A DNA stretch of 64,000 bases, taken from contig NZ_JAFBCC010000001.1 in the NCBI RefSeq assembly GCF_016907495.1, positions 2,666,001 through 2,730,000 on the forward strand, written 5' to 3'. Below are positions 1 to 7,913 of the stretch, piece after piece. Origin of the DNA: Arthrobacter tumbae (GTDB lineage: Bacteria; Actinomycetota; Actinomycetes; Actinomycetales; Micrococcaceae). The notes under the pieces were generated by a model. That model was not told the DNA's origin and did no database searches. It saw only the letters and a list, made by a program, of their open reading frames with translations. Both the position numbers and the translations under genes were made by a program. Every line of letters starts with the position of its first letter. Within the stretch, counting starts at the first letter, position 1.

Positions 1-263
1 AGGGTGCGGTGCACGAGCTTCAGGGATTCCCATCTTTCGCGTCGGTAGACCACCAGCAGCCAGCAGGCCCCCTGGGTGTTAGTCCAGGTAGCGCCAACAC
101 CGGGGTGATCGGCTCAGGCTCCGTAGGGTCGGGAAGCCCCTACGCGACTAACGCGCAGTTCTCCTTCGATTTTGTACTTTCCTCTGCGGGCTCACCGCAG
201 TCCGGCTATCTTGCTGCGCTGCCTTCCGGCCCAACCTTCGACCCTGGTTCAACTCCTGATTGA
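1..263 (+). other. possible 3' end of an upstream gene (partial, doubtful)
   Basis: A frame open from the left edge ends at a TGA at 261-263. It translates to a Gly/Ser/Pro-rich tail with no recognisable domain. Third-position GC is only moderate, lower than in the housekeeping genes here but not far from the repeat gene that follows, so it could be the C-terminus of another secreted low-complexity protein. It could equally be non-coding. No start can be assigned. About 90 nt of non-coding leader separate it from the next gene. Confidence 0.2.
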
Positions 264-352
264 TGAGCCGTCGGCTGCCCTTTGACGGGCGGCGAACGGT
301 CAATGTGGCGCGTGTATGCGTCATCAAAACATCAATTCAGGAGAAATGAATC

Positions 353-3300
353 ATGCATACCTGCATACAACGAGGAATCAAAGTATTCCTCCTCGCCGGG
401 GGCATTCTCGTCCTTGGCGCCGGGGCGGCGTCAGCCGATGAGACCGGCATAACGGTACTGGGCGATGTCGCAGCGCCCGTCAACGTGAGCGGCAACGCCG
501 TCTCGGTGATCGGGGACGCCTCCTCTGAGGGGTCGACTTCGTCATCGGATGGAGTCGCCGCTAACAGCAGCGATCCTGCTGGAATCACCGGTTCGGAAGG
601 CACCCTCGTGGGTGACGTGACCGCAGCCGTAGAGGCAGTCGTTCCGGTGAATGTGAGTGGAAACTCGATCGCCGTAGTGGGGGATACTTCCTCGACCAGC
701 TCGGACCCCTCGGCCACTGGCACATCCACCGGCGGTGGAGCGGTGACCTCTTCGAGTGAAAGTCTGGTCGGCGATATCGCTGCAGGCGTCGCCGCTGTCG
801 CTCCCATAAATGTCAGCGGGAATTCTGTTTCGGTGATTGGTGACTCCTCGACCGGTGGTGCTGACTCTGCTGCCCAGGGTTCTACCTCGGGTGATGTCGC
901 GACCGGCGGTGCTGAGGGAACCAACGATGACGGTTTGCTCGGTGACGTTGTTGCTGATGTTGATGCGATTGTTCCGGTGAATGTTGGCGGTAACGCGGTG
1001 TCGGTGATTGGTGATTCGTCGACAGTTGGCTCTGGCTCCGCTGCTGGCGGTGGAACCTCGGGTGATGTTGCCGCTGGTGGTTCCGAGGGCGCCAACGATG
1101 ATGGTCTGTTGGGGAACGTTGTTGGTGACGTTGACGCGGTTGTGCCGGTGAATGTCGGTGGGAACGCGGTGTCGGTGATCGGTGACTCCTCGTCGACGGG
1201 TTCCGAGTCTGCTGCTGGCGGTGAAACCTCGGGTGATGTTGCTGCTGGTGGAGCCGAAGGTGCCAACGATGATGGTCTGTTGGGGAACGTTGTTAGTGAC
1301 GCTGATGCGGTTGTGCCGGTGAATGTCGGTGGGAACGCGGTGTCGGTGATCGGTGACTCCTCGTCGACGGGTTCCGAGTCCGCTGCTGGCGGTGAAACCT
1401 CGGGTGATGTTGCTGCTGGTGGCACCGAAGGCATGAACGATGATGGTCTGCTCGGGAACGTTGTTGGTGACGCTGATGCGGTTGTGCCGGTGAATGTGGG
1501 CGGTAACGCGGTCTCTGTGATCGGTGACTCCTCGTCGACGGGTTCCGATTCAGGTGCCCAGGGTTCGGTGTCGGGTGATACCGGCAACGGTGGTTCCGAG
1601 GGAACCAATGATGATGGTCTGCTTGGTGACGTTGATGCGGTTGTGCCGGTGAATGTGGGCGGTAACGCGGTCTCTGTGATCGGTGACTCCTCGTCGACGG
1701 GTTCCGATTCAGGGGCTGACGGTTCGACGTCGGGTGATGTTGCTGCTGGTGGAGCCGAAGGCGCCAACGACGACGGTCTGCTTGGCGACGTTGTTGGTGA
1801 CGCTGATGCGGTTGTGCCGGTGAATGTCGGTGGGAACGCGGTGTCGGTGATTGGTGACTCCTCGTCGACGGGTTCCGATTCAGGAGCCCAGGGTTCGGTG
1901 TCGGGTGATACCGGCAACGGTGGTTCCGAGGGAACCAATGATGATGGTCTGCTTGGCGACGTTGTTGGTGACGTTGATGCGGTTGTGCCGGTGAATGTAG
2001 GCGGTAACGCGGTGTCGGTGATCGGTGACTCCTCGACCGGTGGCGCTGATTCGGGTGCCCAAGGTTCTACCTCGGGTGATACCGGCAACGGTGGTTCCGA
2101 GGGAACCAATGATGATGGTCTGCTTGGCGACGTTGTTGGTGACGCTGATGCGGTTGTGCCGGTGAATGTCGGTGGGAACGCGGTGTCGGTGATCGGTGAT
2201 TCGTCGACCAGTGGTTCTGAGTCTGCTGCCGGCGGTGAGACAAGTGGTGATGCTGCTGACGGTGGTTCCGAGGGAACCAACAATGACGGTCTGCTTGGTG
2301 ACGTGGTCGGTGACGTTGATGCGGTTGTGCCGGTGAATGTCGGTGGGAACGCGGTTTCGGTGATTGGTGATTCGTCCACTGAGGGAACCAAGTCTGTTGC
2401 CGGGGGTGAGACCAGTGGTGATGCTGCTGCTGGTGGTTCCGAAGGTACGAACGACGATGGTCTGCTTGGCGATGTTGTTGGTGACGTTGATGCGGTTGTG
2501 CCGGTGAATGTTGGCGGGAACGCGGTCTCCGTGATCGGTGACTCCTCGTCGACGGGATCTGAGTCTGTTGCCGGCGGTGAGACCAGTGGTGATGCTGCTG
2601 CTGGTGGTTCCGAAGGTGCCAACGACGGTGGTCTGCTCGGTGACGTGGTCGGTGACGTTGATGCGGTTGTGCCTGTGAATGTCGGCGGGAACGCGGTGTC
2701 GGTGATCGGTGACTCCTCGACCAGCGGTTCTGAGTCTGCTGCTGGCGGCGCGACGTCGGGTGATGCTGCCGCTGGTGGCACCGAAGGCATGAACGATGAT
2801 GGTCTGCTCGGGAACGTTGTTGGTGACGTTGATGCGGTTGTTCCGGTGAATGTTGGCGGTAACGCGGTTTCGGTGATCGGTGATTCGTCGACTGACGGAT
2901 CTGAGTCTGCTGCTGGCGGCGCGACCTCGGGTGATACCGGCAACGGTGGTTCCGAGGGAACCAATGACGACGGTCTCCTCGGTGACATCGGAGTTGACCT
3001 CGGTGTCATCGTTCCTATCAACGTTGGCTGCAACTCAATCTCGGTCATTGGCGACAGCAACTCGTCCGATTGCGGATCTGCCGCAGATGGTCCTTCTGTT
3101 CCGGTAAATCCTGAGGATCCGACCGATCCGGTGACTCCGGTGAACCCTGAGGACCCGACCGATCCTGTGACTCCGGTAAATCCTGAGAACCCGGGCTCGC
3201 CCGCTGAACCTGGCTTCCCAACGACGCCCGGTGATGAGATGACACCCGGTGACGAGGTGACCCCCGGTGAGGAGAACTCTCCCACGACCGGTGGCCCTGC

Positions 3301-3589
3301 TGTTCCAGGTAATGAGAGTGGTACTCCCGGTAACGGGGCTCAGGGTGGCAACACTGCTGCGGACAGCGGCATGATCGCTGAGTCCACGGTGGTTCTGGCG
3401 AGCACCGGCGTCATGGCCAGTGCTGGTTCAAGCCCGGCCGCTGACATGAACGCCGTATCGGGCAACCCCGCCCGTGGCAGCCTCGCGCAGACCGGCGTCG
3501 ATTCATCGGTGCTACTTCTGATGGGAGGCCTGCTGCTGGGATGCGGTGTCGCCCTGGTATCGCGTCGGACTAGTACCGCGCGCATCTAG
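353..3589 (+). CDS. chaplin-like repeat surface protein with LAxTG-type anchor
   Basis: Secreted wall-anchored protein of 1078 aa. Residues 1-28 form a signal peptide ending ASA. The body is 16 copies of a chaplin-core-like motif (PVNVxGNxVSVIGD): three divergent copies, twelve nearly identical ones (unit about 57 aa, 171 bp), and a last one. Chaplins are actinobacterial hydrophobic cell-surface proteins whose short form carries a Cys pair. Here Cys is present only in the last repeat (GCNSIS and SDCGS). A Pro-rich wall-spanning region with PVNPEDPTDPVT repeats follows, then LAQTG, a hydrophobic helix and an Arg-rich tail, the layout of a class E-type sorting signal. AGGAG lies about 9 nt before ATG 353. 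The role is inferred to be surface hydrophobicity or adhesion. No dedicated class E sortase lies in the window. Confidence 0.85.
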   Translation: MHTCIQRGIKVFLLAGGILVLGAGAASADETGITVLGDVAAPVNVSGNAVSVIGDASSEGSTSSSDGVAANSSDPAGITGSEGTLVGDVTAAVEAVVPVNVSGNSIAVVGDTSSTSSDPSATGTSTGGGAVTSSSESLVGDIAAGVAAVAPINVSGNSVSVIGDSSTGGADSAAQGSTSGDVATGGAEGTNDDGLLGDVVADVDAIVPVNVGGNAVSVIGDSSTVGSGSAAGGGTSGDVAAGGSEGANDDGLLGNVVGDVDAVVPVNVGGNAVSVIGDSSSTGSESAAGGETSGDVAAGGAEGANDDGLLGNVVSDADAVVPVNVGGNAVSVIGDSSSTGSESAAGGETSGDVAAGGTEGMNDDGLLGNVVGDADAVVPVNVGGNAVSVIGDSSSTGSDSGAQGSVSGDTGNGGSEGTNDDGLLGDVDAVVPVNVGGNAVSVIGDSSSTGSDSGADGSTSGDVAAGGAEGANDDGLLGDVVGDADAVVPVNVGGNAVSVIGDSSSTGSDSGAQGSVSGDTGNGGSEGTNDDGLLGDVVGDVDAVVPVNVGGNAVSVIGDSSTGGADSGAQGSTSGDTGNGGSEGTNDDGLLGDVVGDADAVVPVNVGGNAVSVIGDSSTSGSESAAGGETSGDAADGGSEGTNNDGLLGDVVGDVDAVVPVNVGGNAVSVIGDSSTEGTKSVAGGETSGDAAAGGSEGTNDDGLLGDVVGDVDAVVPVNVGGNAVSVIGDSSSTGSESVAGGETSGDAAAGGSEGANDGGLLGDVVGDVDAVVPVNVGGNAVSVIGDSSTSGSESAAGGATSGDAAAGGTEGMNDDGLLGNVVGDVDAVVPVNVGGNAVSVIGDSSTDGSESAAGGATSGDTGNGGSEGTNDDGLLGDIGVDLGVIVPINVGCNSISVIGDSNSSDCGSAADGPSVPVNPEDPTDPVTPVNPEDPTDPVTPVNPENPGSPAEPGFPTTPGDEMTPGDEVTPGEENSPTTGGPAVPGNESGTPGNGAQGGNTAADSGMIAESTVVLASTGVMASAGSSPAADMNAVSGNPARGSLAQTGVDSSVLLLMGGLLLGCGVALVSRRTSTARI
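930..2990 (+). repeat. intragenic tandem array, period about 171 bp
   Basis: Successive copies of the core coding for VPVNVGGNAVSVIGD begin 171 bp apart at most junctions. One interval (about 1483 to 1642) is 159 bp because the four residues GDVV are missing. Long stretches are identical at nucleotide level, pointing to recent expansion and probable copy-number variation. Confidence 0.9.
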
Positions 3590-3602
3590 GTTGAACGAGG
3601 CG

Positions 3603-3631
3603 ATGGCCGGAGTCCACGTGGCTCCGGCCAT
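3603..3631 (+). terminator. hairpin after the repeat-protein gene
   Basis: Perfect 10-bp stem ATGGCCGGAG / CTCCGGCCAT with a 9-nt loop, starting 13 nt after the stop codon. There is no T-run, so this may be a weak terminator or an mRNA 3'-end stabiliser. Confidence 0.6.
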
Positions 3632-3715
3632 TCGCCACGCCTGCATTAGGTGCCTCTCGTAACAATCCCGGGCCGGATGCGACGGCGGTGAAACGCTCGT
3701 GTTACTTCTTGAAAC

Positions 3716-4708
3716 ATGAAATCGCAACACCCCGCTGCGTCCGCTGAGGAGCGCAACGCCCGCATCGCCGTCACCATCTTTCCGTTGCTCGTCCTGGGCG
3801 GCGGCGCCATCGCGCTGATGATGCCGACGGCGTTCACCGGCCTCGCGCCGGCTATCAACCCTCTTCTCGGCGTGATCATGTTTGGAATGGGCCTGACGCT
3901 GACCCCGCCGGATTTCGCAATGATCGCCCGGCGACCGATTCCGGTGGTCATCGGCGTCATTGCGCAGTTCGTGGTGATGCCGCTGCTGGGACTGCTGGTG
4001 GTTTCCGTGCTCGGACTGCCGCCCGCGCTGGCAGCCGGTGTGATCCTCGTTGGATGCTGCCCCGGCGGAACGGCATCAAATGTTGTGTCCTACCTTGCCA
4101 AGGGGGATGTAGCGCTGTCGGTCGCCATGACCACTGTGTCGACGCTGCTTGCTCCGCTCCTGACCCCGCTGCTGACCCTCTGGCTGGCCGGACAATACCT
4201 ACCGGTCGACGCCGGCGCCATGGCATGGTCCATCGTCCAGATCGTGCTGATTCCCGTGGCACTCGGACTGGCAGCACGCCTGCTCCTGCCTCGTCTCGTG
4301 GCAGCAGCGCTCCCCGTGCTGCCCTGGATCTCTGTCGCCGCGATCACGCTGGTGGTCATGGCAGTAGTCGGTTTGAGCGCCGAGGCGATCTTCTCCGCGG
4401 GCCTGCTCGTACTGCTGGCAGTAGTCCTCCACAACGGATTTGGCTACGCGCTCGGCTACACAGCGGCACGGCTCTTCAAGCTGCCTGTTCCGGCGCGGCG
4501 CACCACGGCAGTCGAGGTCGGAATGCAGAACTCAGGCCTCGCGGCGGGTCTGGCCCGGACTCACATGACTCCGGAGTCAGCTCTTCCGGCAGCGATCTTC
4601 TCGGTCTGGCACAACGTCTCGGGCGCGCTCCTGGCAGCCTACTGGCGACGCCGCGGTGCAGCCGGGGAGACGCAGCGCCCAGCACCGGAAACGAACCTCG
4701 CGAGCTAA
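3716..4708 (+). CDS. bile acid:sodium symporter (BASS/SBF) family transporter
   Basis: Integral membrane protein of 330 aa with about nine to ten hydrophobic segments. Family signatures are visible: LVGCCPGGTASNVVSYLAKG at residues 111-130 and EVGMQNSGLA near residue 267. Bacterial BASS proteins couple sodium to uptake of organic anions such as pantoate, pyruvate or keto acids. The substrate cannot be read from the sequence. The gene is monocistronic and convergent with the oxidoreductase gene, sharing a strong bidirectional terminator. ATG 3716 lacks a clear Shine-Dalgarno, and a TTACTT box 8 nt upstream could make it leaderless. Confidence 0.85.
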   Translation: MKSQHPAASAEERNARIAVTIFPLLVLGGGAIALMMPTAFTGLAPAINPLLGVIMFGMGLTLTPPDFAMIARRPIPVVIGVIAQFVVMPLLGLLVVSVLGLPPALAAGVILVGCCPGGTASNVVSYLAKGDVALSVAMTTVSTLLAPLLTPLLTLWLAGQYLPVDAGAMAWSIVQIVLIPVALGLAARLLLPRLVAAALPVLPWISVAAITLVVMAVVGLSAEAIFSAGLLVLLAVVLHNGFGYALGYTAARLFKLPVPARRTTAVEVGMQNSGLAAGLARTHMTPESALPAAIFSVWHNVSGALLAAYWRRRGAAGETQRPAPETNLAS

Positions 4709-4724
4709 TCCCCACGTTGATTCG

Positions 4725-4768
4725 GCAGGACACACCCCTTTTCCCGCGGGATAAGGGGTGTGTCCTGC
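4725..4768. terminator. bidirectional terminator between convergent genes
   Basis: Perfect 16-bp stem (GCAGGACACACCCCTT and its complement) with a 12-nt loop, lying between the converging stops at 4708 and 4792. Confidence 0.9.
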
Positions 4769-4791
4769 GAACTCACGGAGCTTCCGAGCCG

Positions 4792-5868
4792 CTACCGGTC
4801 GTCGTTGGCGTACCGGAGGCCCAGCTGGGCCCGAACGCCGTCGAACATCCGCATGGTGTCGAGCGTGTGCTGAAGCGGCATGGTGGGGCTTTCGAGGAGT
4901 CCCTCCTGAATGCACCGCGTCGTTTCGCGCAGTTCGTAGGCGTACCCGTTCCCTGCCTGCTCGAATTTCTCAACCCGCGCTTCACCGCCGTGCGGATGCA
5001 CGTACAGTTCCCGCGGATTGTGGAGCGGTGCGGACGTGCGCAGCCAGCCCTTGCTGCCGGCGACAGTGGCCTGGCTGGGCCCGGATGCCAATAACGACGA
5101 CGATAGCTGGGCCTGCGCGCCGCTCGCGTAGGTGAGGGTCAGCGCGTTCTGCGCGTCCACGCCGTCGTCGTTCAGTGTGCCTTCGGCTGCAACCGAGGTG
5201 GGGAAGCCCAGCGAACCAAGTGCCCACGTGGACGGGTAGACGGTGAGGTCCAGCAGTGCGCCTCCGCCTGCAAGAGGATCCCAGAGGCGGGCCTCCGGAT
5301 TGTAGGCGGCTGGAAAGCCAAGATCCGCCTGCACCCAGCGGATGTCGCCGAGCTCACCCGAATGGATGATGTCCCAGGCCCTGTTCACACTCGGGAGGAA
5401 ACGCGTCCACACTGCCTCCATGAGGAACACCCGCTTCTCCCGGGCCAGGTTGATGAGCTCCTCCGCTTCCCGTGCGTTGACGGTGAACGCCTTCTCGCAC
5501 AGGACGTGCTTGCCTGCCGAAAGCAGGGCCTTGCACACCTCGTAGTGCTGGCCATGCGGGGTCGCTACATACACGACGTCAACGTCCGGATCCTCAGCCA
5601 GCCGCTCGAAACCGCGGGAGCCGCCGTCGTCGTAATGCACGGTTGCAAAGCCGTGCGTGTCCGCGAAGGTGCGCGCCCGTTCTTCCAGCCGCGAACTCAC
5701 CGCCTGCAGCACCGCGTCCTCAAGGCGGGCAATATCCTCGGTCACTTTGCGTGCGATGCCGCCGGTGGCAACCACGCCCCAGCGCAGCGGTGCGCCGGTT
5801 GCGGCGAAAGGCGAGGGCGCGTCCGGCGCGACGCACGGGGGCACAGGGAAACGGAGGTTTGTCGTCAT
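4792..5868 (-). CDS. Gfo/Idh/MocA family NAD(P)-dependent oxidoreductase
   Basis: Cytosolic dehydrogenase of about 358 aa. It has an N-terminal Rossmann fold (LRWGVVATGGIA) and a CEKAF segment that carries the family's catalytic Lys (EKP-type motif), followed by the substrate-binding C-terminal domain with a long beta-sheet region (GGGALLDLTVYP). The family oxidises sugars, inositols or related polyols. The substrate is unknown. It is the last gene of an ArsR-like / MFS / oxidoreductase operon, so it may process what the MFS protein carries. I prefer ATG 5868 (MTTNLRF). A GTG at 5904, 4 nt after the MFS stop, is the alternative and would add 12 residues. Confidence 0.85.
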   Translation of the reverse strand: MTTNLRFPVPPCVAPDAPSPFAATGAPLRWGVVATGGIARKVTEDIARLEDAVLQAVSSRLEERARTFADTHGFATVHYDDGGSRGFERLAEDPDVDVVYVATPHGQHYEVCKALLSAGKHVLCEKAFTVNAREAEELINLAREKRVFLMEAVWTRFLPSVNRAWDIIHSGELGDIRWVQADLGFPAAYNPEARLWDPLAGGGALLDLTVYPSTWALGSLGFPTSVAAEGTLNDDGVDAQNALTLTYASGAQAQLSSSLLASGPSQATVAGSKGWLRTSAPLHNPRELYVHPHGGEARVEKFEQAGNGYAYELRETTRCIQEGLLESPTMPLQHTLDTMRMFDGVRAQLGLRYANDDR

Positions 5869-5907
5869 CCCCTCATACTTCCCAATGCGGGAGGGCCAGT
5901 CCACCCG

Positions 5908-7143
5908 TTACGCCGCCGGTACGTCCGCGGCGCGCCTTCGGAGGACCAACGGGCCCACGCTCGCCAGGCACAGCGCGGTCATAGCGAGGACCAGCGTCCG
6001 GTAGTCGACCAGGCCCAGCAGCGCAGCTGCCAGCATCGATGCCCCGACCTGGGGGACATTGATCATCATGTTGGTTGCCGCAGACGTCCGTCCCTGCATC
6101 GACGGCGGAGTTTCCTGCTGACGCAGCGTCACGAACGCGATGATTGCCCATGGAACCCCGAGTCCCAGCAGCACGGTGGAGCCGAGAACCACCGACAAAA
6201 GAGTGGACCCTGAGCCAAGAACCGAGACGCCAAGCAGCAGGATGCCGACGACGATGGTGCGCGGAATGCCGACGCGCCTGATCACCGCGCTGGCAGTCAA
6301 TCCGCCAACCACCGACATGACGCCCTGGCAGCTGATCAGAACACTGAGGAACTCCGGCGGCAGGCCGAGGCCCTGATCAACCGTCGCAAAGATGGTGACG
6401 TTGAGGACGCCCGTGGCGCCTACCGCGATCACCAGCGTGAGCAGCGCCGGGCGCAGCAGCGCGTGGCCGAGCAGGAAGCGGAAGCCCGCCGTACTGGTTG
6501 CCCAGAACGAATCCGGCTCATGGGAGTGCACCGCTTCGCGCAGGCGGAGGCGGCTCAGAACGAGCGCAGCGATGAGGAAGGACAGGCAGGTCATCGCCAC
6601 GACCCAGTTCATTCCCCACAGCCCCAGAATCCCGGCGCCGATCAGGGGCGACACAATGCGCAGCCCCTGGTCCACACTGCTCAGCAGGCCGTTGGCGGGA
6701 GCAAGCAGCCGGTCCTCGAGCAAGTCGCGGAGAACCCCGGACTGCGCCGCTGATGTCACGTAGGACGCGTTGGCGTAGATGAAGATCACCAGATAGATCA
6801 GCCACACCTGGTCCGCGGAGCGCACCAGCAGCAGAGCCAGTACGACGACGGCGGCAGCCACGTTGGTCGCGGTCAGTACAGGAATGCGTCGGAACCGGTC
6901 GGCAAGCTGCCCGGTCAGAGGTGCCAGCAACGCGGGCAGGCCGAGGGCGGCGAAGACCAGTCCCGCAGCCGCGTCGCTACCGGTGAGCTGCTTCACCCAG
7001 ATGGCGGCCGTGAGATAGAGCGCGGAGTCGCCGAAGTTGGAAAAGACCCAGGCGAGCCCGAGGCGGCGGAAGGCGGGAATCCGCAGCACGTCCCGGTTGG
7101 TGCCGACGGCTTGGGCATGTGGTTCTTCGACCCCGGCGCTCAC
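5908..7143 (-). CDS. MFS transporter
   Basis: Major facilitator protein of 411 aa with about 12 membrane helices. The loop 2-3 signature is GQLADRFRRIPVL, and a long central loop (HSHEPDSFW) divides the halves. The overall look is that of the enterobactin-exporter/DHA3-like drug efflux group. The start ATG at 7143 overlaps the stop of the upstream regulator (ATGA), so the two are translationally coupled. With an ArsR-like regulator immediately upstream, an efflux role is the natural inference. The substrate is unknown. Confidence 0.88.
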   Translation of the reverse strand: MSAGVEEPHAQAVGTNRDVLRIPAFRRLGLAWVFSNFGDSALYLTAAIWVKQLTGSDAAAGLVFAALGLPALLAPLTGQLADRFRRIPVLTATNVAAAVVVLALLLVRSADQVWLIYLVIFIYANASYVTSAAQSGVLRDLLEDRLLAPANGLLSSVDQGLRIVSPLIGAGILGLWGMNWVVAMTCLSFLIAALVLSRLRLREAVHSHEPDSFWATSTAGFRFLLGHALLRPALLTLVIAVGATGVLNVTIFATVDQGLGLPPEFLSVLISCQGVMSVVGGLTASAVIRRVGIPRTIVVGILLLGVSVLGSGSTLLSVVLGSTVLLGLGVPWAIIAFVTLRQQETPPSMQGRTSAATNMMINVPQVGASMLAAALLGLVDYRTLVLAMTALCLASVGPLVLRRRAADVPAA

Positions 7144-7811
7144 TGATCGTCCCCGACGGCGGATCCGCCTGTCTCTCGGGCTTTCGCGACTCCGCCGCGG
7201 TCAGGATCGATGTTGAGGACGGCGAAGAGCTGAACCGGAACCGACCCTTCAGGGCGATTCCCGGCGTGCTGCCAGCGTCCGTCGAAACGGCGACTGAGTT
7301 CCAGGAGGTCATCCCGGAACTGCCGGAGTTCCTCGTGGGTGGCATAGAAGCTTGAGCCCATGACGGACGAAACGTCGATGTCCTCCACCGGCAGCTGCGG
7401 CGCCCGCTGCAGCCAGGACTGGATGCGGTCGGACTGGCGGTGAACGTGAATGCCGGCCATCGCTGATACTGCGTGAACCGAACCCGCGGCATTCCGGTCG
7501 ATCACCTGTGAACGGCTGGAAGACACGGTCTTCCAGGGCTTCTCGCGGCCGGGCCGATCGACCTTCTCTATGTAACCGTGCTTGGCGAGTATCCGCAGGT
7601 GGTAGGAACAGCTGGCAACGGATTCACCGGTCGCCGCTGCGCACTCGGTTGCTGTTGCCTCTCCCTGGTCATCCAGGACGTCGAGCAACTCAAGCCGGAC
7701 GGGGTGCGCCAACGCACGGATGCGGACCGGGTCGCTGACGACCTGCTCATCTGCGGGGCCACGATAGGTGACGCCGGGGGAGAAAGGGGCAGCGCCGTCG
7801 TCGTTGGTCAT
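7140..7811 (-). CDS. ArsR-like winged-helix transcriptional regulator
   Basis: Protein of 223 aa. The winged helix lies at about residues 28-85 (VRIRALAHPVRLELLDVL, then CSYHLRILAKHGYIEKV), the HTH_20/ArsR-like fold without the metal-binding Cys motif of true arsenic sensors. The C-terminal 130 residues resemble the ligand-response half of the YdfI/YlmH-type regulators often paired with efflux pumps. It leads the operon with MFS and Gfo/Idh genes and probably represses it. The start is taken as ATG 7811 (MTNDDG). A reading from 7850 would run through the putative operator. Confidence 0.85.
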   Translation of the reverse strand: MTNDDGAAPFSPGVTYRGPADEQVVSDPVRIRALAHPVRLELLDVLDDQGEATATECAAATGESVASCSYHLRILAKHGYIEKVDRPGREKPWKTVSSSRSQVIDRNAAGSVHAVSAMAGIHVHRQSDRIQSWLQRAPQLPVEDIDVSSVMGSSFYATHEELRQFRDDLLELSRRFDGRWQHAGNRPEGSVPVQLFAVLNIDPDRGGVAKARETGGSAVGDDQ

Positions 7812-7828
7812 GACAACAGTGTTGCATC

Positions 7829-7858
7829 CTAAAGAAAGCTTTAGCAACAAGTCTTTAG
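7829..7858 (-). promoter_or_regulatory. candidate operator of the ArsR-like regulator (CTAAAG half-sites)
   Basis: CTAAAG (7829-7834), 4 nt, CTTTAG (7839-7844), then a further CTTTAG (7853-7858) exactly 14 bp on. This is three half-sites 18-47 nt upstream of the ATG. The site lies where the promoter should be, so autorepression is the simplest reading. Confidence 0.5.
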
Positions 7859-7871
7859 AAACGGGAGAAAG

Positions 7872-7905
7872 AAATCCCCGGCCGCGGGAGTGCGGCCGGG
7901 GATTT
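7872..7905. terminator. terminator of the sugar ABC operon
   Basis: Perfect 14-bp stem AAATCCCCGGCCGC / GCGGCCGGGGATTT with a GGGAGT loop, ending 9 nt beyond the binding-protein stop codon. It is T-rich on both exits and insulates the divergent-facing regulator region. Confidence 0.85.
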
Positions 7906-7913
7906 TTCGGGTG

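Noticed and set aside
930..2990. Direct repeats suggesting a CRISPR or satellite array
   Set aside because: Units are about 171 bp, contiguous and in-frame, with no unique spacers and no cas genes. This is a protein repeat.
337..3285. A 982-codon open frame antisense to the repeat protein
   Set aside because: It is Pro/Ser/Thr-rich, mirrors the repeat codons of the sense strand and has no signal, domain or ribosome site. The sense gene has a signal peptide, anchor and good Shine-Dalgarno.
4054..5094. A 346-codon frame overlapping the BASS transporter and its terminator
   Set aside because: It runs through the bidirectional terminator and out of frame with two well-supported genes, and its sequence is Arg/Ser/Gly-rich shadow.
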